A stretch of DNA of 64,000 bases from Ciceribacter sichuanensis (GTDB taxonomy: Bacteria; Pseudomonadota; Alphaproteobacteria; Rhizobiales; Rhizobiaceae): assembly GCF_024055605.1 (NCBI RefSeq), contig NZ_JAMXLX010000001.1, forward strand, positions 868,001-932,000, written 5' to 3'. The first letter of the stretch is position 1. Every line of letters begins with the position of its first letter. The position numbers and the translations under genes are program-made. Of this stretch, positions 8,934 to 16,768 are shown piece by piece. The notes beneath the pieces were generated by a model that saw only the letters and a list, made by a program, of their open reading frames with translations, was not told the DNA's origin and did no database searches.

Positions 8934-9866
8934 TCAGGCGGAAAGCATCAGGTCCATGTTCTGGACGGCTGCACCGGAAGCACCCTTGCCGAGATTGTCC
9001 AGAACCGCGACAAGATTGACATGCGGGCCGCCCTGCGTGCCGAACACGAAGAGCTTCATCGTGTCCTGACCTGTCAGTTCCTCGGCATCGATCCGAGCGA
9101 GCTTGGCGCTGTCCTCAAGCGAGACGACGCTGACGATGTCCTGCCCGGCATAATGCGCGACAAGGGCCGCATGGATCGTCTCGATCGTCGCGCCGTCCTT
9201 CAGGTCATCGAGGAAAAGCGGCACCTGCACGATCATGCCCTGCGCAAAACGACCGACCGACGGCGAAAAAAGCGGCGCGCGGTCGAGCAGGCCGTGGGTC
9301 TTCATCTCCGGCACATGCTTGTGCTTTAGCGTCAGCCCGTAAAGGAAGTTGTTGGCCGTGATGGCGTCGGGCCGGCTCTGGTCTTCCATTTGGGCGATCA
9401 TCTGCTTGCCGCCACCGGTGTAACCGGAGACCGCGTTGACCGTGACCGGATAACCGTCAGGCAGGATGCCGGCAGCGCGAAGCGGCCGGATGAGGCCGAT
9501 TGCGCCGGTCGGGTAGCAGCCGGGATTGGCGACGAAACGGGAGGAGCGGATCTTTTCAGTCTGCGCCTTGTCCATCTCGGCAAAACCATAGGCCCAGTCC
9601 GGGGCGATACGGAAGGCCGTTGAGGTGTCGATGATCCGGACCTTGTTGTTGCCGGAAACCATCTGCACCGCTTCCCGCGAAGCATCATCGGGCAGGCAGA
9701 GAATGGCGACGTCGGCGCTGTTCAGCATATCTTCCCGCATCGCCTGATTGCGCCGCTCCGCCTCGGGGATGGACAGCAGTTCGACGTCGCGGCGGCCGGC
9801 CATGCGGGTGCGGATCTGCAGTCCCGTGGTGCCATGTTCGCCGTCGATGAAGATCTTCGCTGTCAT
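8934..9866 (-). CDS. argC: N-acetyl-gamma-glutamyl-phosphate reductase (type 2)
   Basis: Encodes 310 residues, the length of the short ArgC group. Shown by [18 protein letters not shown] (NADP-binding start), the catalytic cysteine motif [13 protein letters not shown] near residue 115, the SGYTGGGK loop, and the C-terminal [20 protein letters not shown]. It makes N-acetylglutamate semialdehyde in arginine biosynthesis in the cytoplasm. It sits downstream of the ureohydrolase and ABM genes and of rplM-rpsI on the same strand. The 3' end is duplicated about 1 kb further downstream. Confidence 0.97.
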   Translation of the reverse strand: MTAKIFIDGEHGTTGLQIRTRMAGRRDVELLSIPEAERRNQAMREDMLNSADVAILCLPDDASREAVQMVSGNNKVRIIDTSTAFRIAPDWAYGFAEMDKAQTEKIRSSRFVANPGCYPTGAIGLIRPLRAAGILPDGYPVTVNAVSGYTGGGKQMIAQMEDQSRPDAITANNFLYGLTLKHKHVPEMKTHGLLDRAPLFSPSVGRFAQGMIVQVPLFLDDLKDGATIETIHAALVAHYAGQDIVSVVSLEDSAKLARIDAEELTGQDTMKLFVFGTQGGPHVNLVAVLDNLGKGASGAAVQNMDLMLSA

Positions 9867-9935
9867 TTTATCGTCCCCTGTCAGGAGGTTGGTGGAAATT
9901 CCGGAATCTGTTTCGTAGAATGCTGGATCAATATG

Positions 9936-10889
9936 TCAGGTGCGTGTCGCAAGCTTCTCGGCGCGCAGGCCGAGCATATACATCGCGACCGTCGCGCCCG
10001 CAATGGCGGTGATGTCCGCGTGGTCGTAGGCGGGTGCTACCTCGACGATATCGGAGCCGCGAATGTCGAGCGGTCCGAGTTTGCGCAGAACCGAGAGCAT
10101 CTTGGCCGAGGAAGGGCCACCGGCAACCGGCGTTCCGGTTCCCGGGGCGAATGCCGGGTCGAGGCAGTCGATGTCAAAGGTGAGATAGCAGGGCTTCCTG
10201 CCGACATGGGCGAGGATACGGTCGGCGATCGTCTGTGCGCTGAGGTCCTCGACTTCGTAGCCGTGCAGGATGCGGATACCGAAATCCTCCGGCGCGTGGG
10301 TCCGGATGCCGATCTGGATGGAATGGGTCGGGTCGATCACGCCTTCGCGTACGGCGCGGCAGACGAATGACCCGTGGTCGATCCGCTTGCCATCGTCATC
10401 CCAGGTGTCCTGATGGGCGTCGAAATGCACGAGCGCCAGCGGCCCATGCTTGGCAGCATGGGCCTTGAGAAGCGGCCAGGTTACGAAGTGATCGCCGCCG
10501 AGGCCGAGCAGATAGGCGCCGGACGCAATGATCTTTGCGGCTTCCTTCTCGATCAGGCCGGGCGTTTTCTGGTGATTGCCGTAGTCGAGCAGGACGTCGC
10601 CATAATCGACAACCGCCATCTTTTCGAAGAGGTCGCGGGAAAACGGATATTGCGGATCGTTGTCGAAGATCGCGGAGGCGCGCCGGATCGCCTGCGGCCC
10701 GAAGCGGGCCCCGGGCCGGTTGGATACGGCGGCGTCGAAGGGAATGCCGAGGACGACCGCATCGACATCCTTCAGCGACTTCGAGAACTTGCGGCGCATG
10801 AAGGAAAGTGCGCCGGCATAGGTCGGATCTGTCGCCGCGCCGCGAACTGTCCTGGCGGTGAAGGCATTGTCGATGGATTTGCTCGCCAT
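9936..10889 (-). CDS. speB: Agmatinase/ureohydrolase family protein
   Basis: Encodes 317 residues from the ATG at 10889, with GAGG upstream; the frame extends further but upstream residues do not resemble the family. The binuclear manganese ligands are all visible: GLGGDHF, HFDAHQDTWDD and TFDIDCLDPAFAPGTG. PGARFGPQAIRRAS and IRGSDIVEVAPAYDHADITA are further family signatures. It most likely hydrolyses agmatine to putrescine and urea, but guanidinobutyrase and related specificities cannot be excluded. It lies 69 bp upstream of argC and 17 bp after an ABM-domain gene on the same strand. Confidence 0.88.
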   Translation of the reverse strand: MASKSIDNAFTARTVRGAATDPTYAGALSFMRRKFSKSLKDVDAVVLGIPFDAAVSNRPGARFGPQAIRRASAIFDNDPQYPFSRDLFEKMAVVDYGDVLLDYGNHQKTPGLIEKEAAKIIASGAYLLGLGGDHFVTWPLLKAHAAKHGPLALVHFDAHQDTWDDDGKRIDHGSFVCRAVREGVIDPTHSIQIGIRTHAPEDFGIRILHGYEVEDLSAQTIADRILAHVGRKPCYLTFDIDCLDPAFAPGTGTPVAGGPSSAKMLSVLRKLGPLDIRGSDIVEVAPAYDHADITAIAGATVAMYMLGLRAEKLATRT

Positions 10890-10906
10890 TGTCGTTTCCC
10901 TCTTTC

Positions 10907-11251
10907 TTATCCTGCAAAACCGTAGGCGCGTTCCACTCGTGCCACCCGGACCTGATATTCCTCGTACCAACGCTCGCGTCCGAACTTCTGTGCGGCGGCG
11001 TGGGAAACCACGGCCTTCCATGCTCGAATGCTCTCCTCGTCCGCCCAGTAGGAATTGGTGATGCCGAAACCGTCGGCGTCACTCACGCTCTCTACCCCGA
11101 GATATCCCGGCTGCTCGCTGGCGAGTCTGGCCATCGTCTCCGCCATGTTGCCATAGCCGTTATCGCCTTCGGTGCGGCGCGAGGAAAATATGACCACGTA
11201 ATAAGGTGGTTCGGGCAGGTGTGCAAAGGGGGAGGCGGTCGTTGTCGGCAT
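10907..11251 (-). CDS. Antibiotic biosynthesis monooxygenase (ABM) domain protein
   Basis: Encodes 114 residues from the ATG at 11251; the open frame continues to 11464 only by overlapping rpsI. The sequence shows the ferredoxin-like ABM pattern: YYVVIFSSRRTEGD, MARLASEQPGYLGVES, GITNSYWADEESIRAWK and a terminal WYEEYQVRVARVERAYG. Such proteins are heme-degrading or quinone-oxidising enzymes or simply conserved proteins of unknown substrate. It is followed after 17 bp by the speB-like gene. Confidence 0.8.
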   Translation of the reverse strand: MPTTTASPFAHLPEPPYYVVIFSSRRTEGDNGYGNMAETMARLASEQPGYLGVESVSDADGFGITNSYWADEESIRAWKAVVSHAAAQKFGRERWYEEYQVRVARVERAYGFAG

Positions 11252-11345
11252 GTGGCGGATTCCGGCAGGTTGAGGTTTCTGCGTTCGATCTTTGTGATGA
11301 CAGCGTGATGCACCAATTCGAAATCCTGATGGATCGCCCGAAACG

Positions 11346-11372
11346 AAAAAAGGCGGAGCCGAAGCCCCGCCT
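11346..11372 (-). terminator. Rho-independent terminator of the rplM-rpsI operon
   Basis: On the minus strand a GC-rich stem, AAGGCGGGG paired with CTCCGCCTT around a CTTCGG-type loop, is followed by six T. It lies about 30 bp beyond the rpsI stop. Confidence 0.9.
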
Positions 11373-11399
11373 TGAATTCCGTTTCCGGATTTCCAGCGA

Positions 11400-11867
11400 T
11401 TAACGCTTGGAGAACTGGAACGAACGACGGGCCTTGGCCTTGCCGTACTTCTTGCGTTCGACAACGCGGCTGTCGCGGGTCAGGAAGCCACCCTTCTTCA
11501 GGATCGAGCGCAGGCCCGGTTCGAAGTAGGTGAGAGCTTTGGACAGGCCGTGACGAACGGCACCGGCCTGACCGGAGAGACCACCGCCGGTAACGGTAGC
11601 GATGATGTCGAACTGACCGGTGCGGGCAGCAGCGACGATCGGCTGCTGCAGGATCATCTGCAGAACCGGACGGGCGAAATAGGTCGTGAAGTCACGGCCG
11701 TTGACGGTGATCTTGCCGGAACCTGGCTTTACCCATACGCGGGCGACAGCGTTCTTGCGCTTGCCGGTAGCGTAGGAGCGGCCGAGGGAATCGACCTTAC
11801 GGACATGCGCCGGAGCGGCGGCCTGCTCGGTGGTGCCGAGGTCCTTCAGGGAAGAGAGGTCAGCCAT
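11400..11867 (-). CDS. rpsI: 30S ribosomal protein S9
   Basis: Encodes 155 residues including the usual alphaproteobacterial N-terminal extension. Family features are [39 protein letters not shown] and the conserved C-terminus [10 protein letters not shown], which contacts the P-site tRNA. Located 2 bp after rplM, the normal L13-S9 operon order. Confidence 0.99.
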   Translation of the reverse strand: MADLSSLKDLGTTEQAAAPAHVRKVDSLGRSYATGKRKNAVARVWVKPGSGKITVNGRDFTTYFARPVLQMILQQPIVAAARTGQFDIIATVTGGGLSGQAGAVRHGLSKALTYFEPGLRSILKKGGFLTRDSRVVERKKYGKAKARRSFQFSKR

Positions 11868-11869
11868 TA

Positions 11870-12334
11870 TCAGGCGCTCCTTACGTTCTTGCTGTTCAGC
11901 TTGGCCACGTCGAGGGCAACCGGCTGCTGGGCTTCATGGGGATGGTTGGAACCGGCATAAACACGCAGGTTCTTCATCTGGCGACGGCCGAGCGGGCCGC
12001 GCGGAACCATGCGTTCGACAGCCTTCTCGATGACGCGCTCCGGGAAGCGGCCTTCGATGATCTGGCGAGCCGTGCGCTCCTTGATGCCGCCCGGATAACC
12101 GGTGTGCCAGTAGTACTTCTTGTCGGAATACTTCTTGCCGGTCAGGGCGACCTTCTCGGCATTGATGACGATGACGTTGTCGCCGTCGTCAACGTGGGGG
12201 GTGTAGGTGGCCTTGTGCTTGCCGCGCAGGCGCATGGCGATGAGGGAGGCGAGGCGACCGACAACGAGGCCTTCGGCATCGATGATGATCCACTTCTTCT
12301 CCACCTCGGCGGGCTTCTGAACGAAGGTAGACAT
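11870..12334 (-). CDS. rplM: 50S ribosomal protein L13
   Basis: Encodes 154 residues. Diagnostic stretches are [28 protein letters not shown] and [18 protein letters not shown]. It is an early assembly protein of the 50S subunit. First gene of the rplM-rpsI operon, with a strong promoter 124 bp upstream and an attenuator-like hairpin in the leader. Confidence 0.99.
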   Translation of the reverse strand: MSTFVQKPAEVEKKWIIIDAEGLVVGRLASLIAMRLRGKHKATYTPHVDDGDNVIVINAEKVALTGKKYSDKKYYWHTGYPGGIKERTARQIIEGRFPERVIEKAVERMVPRGPLGRRQMKNLRVYAGSNHPHEAQQPVALDVAKLNSKNVRSA

Positions 12335-12417
12335 GGTGTTATCTTTCCGTTTTGGACCCGCGCACCGTGAGGCGATCGGGCGTTTCTTGTTGCTTGGTTT
12401 CGTACATCTGATGCACG

Positions 12418-12446
12418 AAAAAAGAATGCGGTCCGAGCGGGCCGCA
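12418..12446 (-). terminator. Attenuator-like hairpin in the rplM leader
   Basis: On the minus strand TGCGGCCC pairs with GGACCGCA (one internal mismatch, GCTC loop at 12427-12446) and is followed by TTCTTTTTT. It lies just after the expected transcription start and 84 bp before the L13 start codon. It could terminate early or form part of an r-protein control leader. Confidence 0.4.
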
Positions 12447-12457
12447 AACTTGCGCGG

Positions 12458-12486
12458 TGTATAAGCTGAGGCTGTGTTGCGGTCAA
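12458..12486 (-). promoter_or_regulatory. Sigma-70 promoter of rplM-rpsI
   Basis: On the minus strand TTGACC (12486-12481) and TATACA (12463-12458) are separated by exactly 17 bp. It faces the ribosomal operon and gives a leader of about 115 nt. Confidence 0.75.
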
Positions 12487-12609
12487 TAGTGCCAGATTTC
12501 TGCGATCTTCGGAAAAATGTAGCAAAAACAATACCATGTAAATGGGGTATTATTTTACCTCATTTCCGGATGGCGACGAGGGCATGGAATCGGCTGCATT
12601 TCGGCTCTT

Positions 12610-13038
12610 TCAGCCCCTCGGCGGAATGGAATAGGTGGCGGTCGCCTGGGCGATCGGCTCGGAACCTCCCTCCTGACCGAGGATGGCGTCGATGACCGCA
12701 AGCCGTTTGCCGAGCTTCAGGATGCGGCATGTGCATGTGATCGACTGGGGCTTCGGCAGGCGAAGGAAGTTGATGTTGAGGCTGGTGGTGACGGCAAGAG
12801 CCATCGGTCCGATATGGGCGAGTACCGCGGCATAGGCGCAGACATCGGCGAGCGCGAACATGGCCGGACCGGAGACCGTGCCGCCAGGTCGCAGATGTCG
12901 ATCCGACGGGTCGAAGGTCATCGTCACCGCTCCGGGCTCCACCGTTGTCACAGTGAACACGCGTCCATCCGTGTGGATCTGCGGAAAATCCGTTTCCAGA
13001 AACTGGTTGATTTCCGCGGCGGTCATGATCGGCTGCAT
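12610..13038 (-). CDS. PaaI-type hotdog-fold thioesterase
   Basis: Encodes 142 residues from the ATG at 13038, with GGAGG 11 bp upstream. The 4HBT/PaaI pattern is clear: DRHLRPGGTVSGPAMFALAD carries the catalytic-site region, followed by VTTSLNINFLRLPKPQSITC. It probably hydrolyses an acyl-CoA or aryl-CoA. It is divergent from the crotonase-fold gene at 13147, a pairing that fits acyl-CoA metabolism. The substrate is unknown. Confidence 0.85.
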   Translation of the reverse strand: MQPIMTAAEINQFLETDFPQIHTDGRVFTVTTVEPGAVTMTFDPSDRHLRPGGTVSGPAMFALADVCAYAAVLAHIGPMALAVTTSLNINFLRLPKPQSITCTCRILKLGKRLAVIDAILGQEGGSEPIAQATATYSIPPRG

Positions 13039-13146
13039 GTCGGACGGTTCCTCCCTTTGTCCAATGCTTCGATTTTCGATGGCAAAGCCAGCGGCATTTA
13101 TGGCAGGCTTCCGCGAATATGAAAACGAGAAGACCGGGAGGTTGTC

Positions 13147-13977
13147 ATGGCAGAAGTGGTGTCGTTCAAGAAGAGCGCAGGCGAGGCGGGAGAGGGGCCG
13201 GTGCTGTCGGCTCTTTCGCATGGCGTGCTGCGTCTTACGCTCAACAATCCTCCTGCCAATGCCCTGTCCATCGCCACGATGGAGGCCCTGATGGTCGCGC
13301 TGGAGACGGCAGGCAGCGACCCCGAAGTGCGCGTTGTCATCCTTGCCGCTTCCGGCAAGCTGTTTTCGGCGGGCCATGACCTGAAGGAAATGACGGCCCA
13401 TCGTGCGGATCCGGATCGTGGCCGGGCGTTCTTTGAAAAAACCATGCGGCTTTGCGCCGACCTGATGCTGAGGATCACGCACCTGCCGAAACCGGTGATC
13501 GCCGAGGTCGATGGGCTGGCGACGGCTGCGGGCTGTCAGCTCGTGGCTTCATGCGATCTGGCCATTTGTACAGATACGTCGACATTCTGCACGCCGGGCG
13601 TGAATATCGGCCTATTCTGCTCGACGCCGATGGTTGCCATCAGCCGCGCCGCGCATCGCAAGCAGGCCATGGAAATGCTGCTGACGGGGGAGACCATCGA
13701 CGCCTCCACTGCCAAGGATTTCGGTCTCGTCAACCGGATCGTGCCGAAGCAGTATCTCGCCCAGGTCGTGGACAAATACGCGTCCGTGATCGCGTCCAAG
13801 TCGCCGCTAACGCTGAAGATCGGCAAGGAAGCATTCTATCACCAGATCGATATGCCGCTGGAAGAGGCCTACGACTATGCGGCGCGGGTCATGGTCGAAA
13901 ACATGCTTGCGCGTGACGCCGCCGAAGGTATCGGCGCCTTTCTCGACAAGCGTCATCCGACCTGGACCGGGGAGTAA
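13147..13977 (+). CDS. Enoyl-CoA hydratase/isomerase family protein lacking both catalytic glutamates
   Basis: Encodes 276 residues, with GGGAGG 6 bp before the ATG. The crotonase fold is clear: LTLNNPPANALSIATMEALM, SGKLFSAGHDLKEM (the oxyanion-hole loop) and AEVDGLATAAGCQLVASCDL. In classical hydratases the two acid/base glutamates lie in GCEL and FGQPE. Here these read GCQL and FCTPG, so both are replaced, as in the ECHDC3-like group. Hydration of enoyl-CoA is therefore doubtful and the reaction is unassigned. It is divergent from a hotdog thioesterase. Confidence 0.85.
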   Translation: MAEVVSFKKSAGEAGEGPVLSALSHGVLRLTLNNPPANALSIATMEALMVALETAGSDPEVRVVILAASGKLFSAGHDLKEMTAHRADPDRGRAFFEKTMRLCADLMLRITHLPKPVIAEVDGLATAAGCQLVASCDLAICTDTSTFCTPGVNIGLFCSTPMVAISRAAHRKQAMEMLLTGETIDASTAKDFGLVNRIVPKQYLAQVVDKYASVIASKSPLTLKIGKEAFYHQIDMPLEEAYDYAARVMVENMLARDAAEGIGAFLDKRHPTWTGE

Positions 13978-14136
13978 CTCTCCCTCGGTCTGTGGCTACT
14001 TTTGGTTTCAATTGTATATTGTTGTAACTATCAATTATATATTAAAAAGATCATGATACGAACGATTGCAACCATAAGGTTGCACTAATATTTACGAAAA
14101 CCAAAAGTAAACATAGGAAGAACAAACGGGAAGTTA
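13978..14136. other. AT-rich intergenic island bounded by inverted repeats
   Basis: This spacer is much richer in A+T than its surroundings. TACTTTTGGTTTC at 13997-14009 and GAAAACCAAAAGTA at 14096-14109 form a 13-bp inverted repeat with a one-base bulge. Inside lies a small hairpin, GCAACC-ATAA-GGTTGC, at about 14067-14082. No gene is visible. It may hold a promoter for the VOC gene, a small RNA or a miniature mobile-element remnant. Confidence 0.5.
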
Positions 14137-14592
14137 ATGGCTGAAGGAAAGAACGCAGTCATGTCGATCGACCGCCGCATATCCTTGATTACGCTTGGTG
14201 TCGCGGATGTAGCCCGCAGCACCGCCTTTTATGAGCGGCTTGGCTGGGGCCGGTCGAGCGCTTCGCAGGAGGCTATAACCTTCATCCAGCTCAAGGGGAT
14301 CGTGCTTGCACTCTTTTCGCGAGCCGCTCTCGCCGAGGATGCGGGAGTGGAAAATACGCCCGTCGGTTTTTCCGGCATCACGCTCGCCCATAATGTCTCA
14401 AACCCCGAGGAAGTCGATGCCGTCGTCGATTTTGCGATTTCCTGCGGCGCCACTCTGGTGAAGAAGCCGGAGAAGGTCTTCTGGGGCGGATATTCCGGCT
14501 ACTTTGCCGATCCCGACGGTCATCTATGGGAAGTTGCGCACAATCCGTTCGCTCCGATGGACGAGCATGGACATCTTGCTTTGCCGGAATAG
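14137..14592 (+). CDS. VOC (glyoxalase/bleomycin resistance fold) family protein
   Basis: Encodes 151 residues from the ATG at 14137 (GGGAAG upstream); an internal ATG at 14161 (MSIDRRIS) is an equally reasonable start. The single-domain VOC pattern includes ISLITLGVADVARSTAFYERLGWGR and the C-terminal GGYSGYFADPDGHLWEVAHNP. Members are metal-dependent lyases, dioxygenases or binding proteins; this one has no assigned substrate. It stands alone between AT-rich DNA and a CoA-binding protein gene. Confidence 0.85.
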   Translation: MAEGKNAVMSIDRRISLITLGVADVARSTAFYERLGWGRSSASQEAITFIQLKGIVLALFSRAALAEDAGVENTPVGFSGITLAHNVSNPEEVDAVVDFAISCGATLVKKPEKVFWGGYSGYFADPDGHLWEVAHNPFAPMDEHGHLALPE

Positions 14593-14693
14593 CGATCCCA
14601 TGCATTCCCGAATAGGTTGTATTTGATCTGTTATCGCTAGGCCTTGTTAAGGAGGAAGCTATATAAGTATCGGAGCAGGGGGACTGTTCGCGA

Positions 14694-14707
14694 GGCCGTA
14701 TACGGCC
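14694..14707. promoter_or_regulatory. Perfect 14-bp palindrome upstream of CoA-binding gene
   Basis: GGCCGTATACGGCC is fully self-complementary and directly abuts the ribosome-binding site GGGAGG of the gene starting at 14722. It could be a repressor site or an RNA hairpin that hides the ribosome-binding site. Confidence 0.35.
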
Positions 14708-14721
14708 GGGAGGAGATTTCC

Positions 14722-15183
14722 ATGAGACACGATTCCTACCCAGCAGCCTATCTAGCCGAAATTCTGCATTCCGCGAAAACCGTGGCGATCCTTGGCGCGT
14801 CGGTAGATAACAGGCGCCCCAGTCACTGGATTACCGGCTTCCTGCTCGGCAAGGGCTATCGCGTTTTCCCGGTCAATCCGAAATATGCTGGTCAGACCAT
14901 GCTGGGCCAGCCGATCTATGCGAGGCTCATCGATATTCCGGTCGATATCGATATCGTCGATGTCTTCCGTCGGGCCGATCAGTTTGGGGCGGTTGTCGAG
15001 GAGGTTTTGAGGCTTCCGGAATTGCCGAGGGCGATCTGGGGCCAACTGGGCGTTCGTGATGATGAGGCAGCATCGCGTGCCGAAGCCGCCGGCGTCCGGG
15101 TTGTGATGGATCGCGCGCTGGTGAGCGAATATCCGCTGGTCTACGAACTCCAGCACGCATCCCGGCCGCGCTCCGCGGCCTGA
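14722..15183 (+). CDS. CoA-binding domain protein (YccU-like), copy 1
   Basis: Encodes 153 residues from the ATG at 14722 (GGGAGG 8 bp upstream). A Rossmann CoA_binding_2 domain is shown by KTVAILGASVDNRRPSHWIT, GYRVFPVNPKYAGQTMLGQP and AIWGQLGVRDDEAASRAEAA. A paralogue with the same layout lies at 15713. Function of the family is not established; members bind CoA-like ligands. The two copies flank a small secreted protein gene on the opposite strand and lie just before metY. Confidence 0.85.
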   Translation: MRHDSYPAAYLAEILHSAKTVAILGASVDNRRPSHWITGFLLGKGYRVFPVNPKYAGQTMLGQPIYARLIDIPVDIDIVDVFRRADQFGAVVEEVLRLPELPRAIWGQLGVRDDEAASRAEAAGVRVVMDRALVSEYPLVYELQHASRPRSAA

Positions 15184-15222
15184 ACGGGAAGGCGTCCGCA
15201 GCCGCGGCTGGGCGCGCTTGTA

Positions 15223-15558
15223 TCAGAAGCGAATCCAGGGGCGATGAAACATGGAGCCGTTACTGTCGTCGACCGGTTTGCACGCCAGAACCGGGCAGCG
15301 GGGATTGTCGCGCGTCGGAACATAGGCGCGGGCGGCATAATCATGCTGTTCGCACTGGTTGTTGTCGCGCACATAGCGATCATAGAGCGTCATGCCGGCC
15401 ACGCGCTTCGACGGGTAGCGAAGGACAACCGCGCCCTGGCTCAATACGGCCGCGCGCGCCGCCTCGCATGTCATCGACGGAGAATTATAGCGTGAGATCG
15501 CCAGCGCAGGCGATGAGGCGACGGTTGCGGCGACGGCCAATAAAACAAGCTTTTTCAT
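15223..15558 (-). CDS. Small secreted hypothetical protein
   Basis: Encodes 111 residues with a cleavable signal peptide (MKKLVLLAVAATVASSPALA). The mature part has four cysteines (MTCEAARAAV, NNQCEQHDY, NPRCPVLACKP), which could form two disulfides in the periplasm. The family is not recognised. It lies between two CoA-binding paralogues but on the opposite strand. Confidence 0.7.
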   Translation of the reverse strand: MKKLVLLAVAATVASSPALAISRYNSPSMTCEAARAAVLSQGAVVLRYPSKRVAGMTLYDRYVRDNNQCEQHDYAARAYVPTRDNPRCPVLACKPVDDSNGSMFHRPWIRF

Positions 15559-15712
15559 CGATATGTCTCTCTTCGTTCCGGAGCGAGCAGGCCTCTGACC
15601 GCAGGTCCTGCTTCTCTTCCATCCCTTGTTGCTGGCTGGGTAAGTCCCATCTATCTCTTATCACGCGAACCATAGCGCAATTCGCCTTACGCCGCCATGA
15701 ACGAGGATGCTG

Positions 15713-16147
15713 ATGACCATCGACCACGACCGCTATGACGATGCCTATCTTGCTGAAGTCCTGAAGAGCACTGGAACGATCGCTCTGGTCGGCGCCTCGC
15801 CGAAGCCCGACCGGCCGAGCTATGGCGTCATGCGGTTTCTGTTGTCCCGCGGCTACAAGGTGATACCCGTCAATCCGGGGCAGGCCGGTAAGGAAATCCT
15901 CGGCCAGAAGACCGTCGCGCGGCTGGCCGATATCGGAGAACCGATCGACATGGTCGACGTTTTTCGTGCTTCCGAATATCTGGGCGAGGTGGTCGATGAT
16001 GCGCTGGCGCTGGAAACGCGCCCGAAGGCAATCTGGTCGCAGCTCGGAGTGAGGGACGACAACGCCGCCGCAAGGGCGGAGGCGGCCGGGATCAAGGTCG
16101 TCATGAACCATTGCCCGGCCATCGAAATTCCGCGCCTCGGTCTCTGA
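15713..16147 (+). CDS. CoA-binding domain protein (YccU-like), copy 2
   Basis: Encodes 144 residues from the ATG at 15713, chosen because GAGG lies 6-7 bp before it; the ATG at 15707 is too close. The Rossmann CoA-binding pattern is GTIALVGASPKPDRPSYGVM, GYKVIPVNPGQAGKEILGQK and AIWSQLGVRDDNAAARAEAA, with KVVMNHCPAIE at the end. This cysteine-containing NHCP motif is the usual family ending and is absent from copy 1, which has MDRALVSEYP. Copy 2 is thus the more typical member. Confidence 0.9.
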   Translation: MTIDHDRYDDAYLAEVLKSTGTIALVGASPKPDRPSYGVMRFLLSRGYKVIPVNPGQAGKEILGQKTVARLADIGEPIDMVDVFRASEYLGEVVDDALALETRPKAIWSQLGVRDDNAAARAEAAGIKVVMNHCPAIEIPRLGL

Positions 16148-16173
16148 AACAGTCCTGGGCGCAGTTCGGCGTT

Positions 16174-16602
16174 TTACGCGATCAGGAAGTCCGGATTGGC
16201 GCGAAGCGCATTGAGATGCTCGGCATTGCCACAGTAGTGGCCGAAATTCTCGGACGCGGCGCCTCGCGCCAGATCCTTGCGACATTCGCCCTTCGAGGCG
16301 CAATGAGAGCAGGTGATCTGCATATCGCGGAATTCGTTGCGCAAGCGCAGTTCCACTTCGGTCGGGTCGATGTTTAGCGCGCGCATCATCGCCAGCATTT
16401 CATCGGCGGCGTGGGGGCCGACCTTGGCAAGCTCGATCAGCTGGTCGGGCGTAATCCCGCAGTCATGGGCGATATTGCGGATCGTCGAATCGTCGAGCGA
16501 AGCGATCATGTCGGCTTCAGCCGAGCTTTCCCAGCTTCTGGCGAACCAGCCGGCCAGGCGCGAAAAAACAGTTCTGGTAGCATCGTTGACTGCAGTTTCC
16601 AT
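16174..16602 (-). CDS. DUF6455-like cysteine-rich protein
   Basis: Encodes 142 residues from the ATG at 16602 with GGAGG 7 bp upstream. The C-terminal half carries a cysteine pattern, ITCSHCASKGECRKDL followed by FGHYCGNAEHLNALR, that could hold zinc or an iron-sulfur cluster. The centre has GPHAADEMLAMMRALNIDP. This matches my recollection of the DUF6455 family in rhizobia. Function unknown. Divergent from metY, 166 bp away. Confidence 0.65.
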   Translation of the reverse strand: METAVNDATRTVFSRLAGWFARSWESSAEADMIASLDDSTIRNIAHDCGITPDQLIELAKVGPHAADEMLAMMRALNIDPTEVELRLRNEFRDMQITCSHCASKGECRKDLARGAASENFGHYCGNAEHLNALRANPDFLIA

Positions 16603-16768
16603 CGAAACACCTCCATTTTGAGGCGATCCTGAGCCTCTGGCGATGTGGCCGCATTGACTTCGATCAATCCTGCAGGACGGGCCGTTCGCCGGCGTGACGA
16701 AAAACCCGGCTGACAACCGATGACCAGACGTTATGATCCGCCCAACCAAATCAAGGGAGGTTACAATC

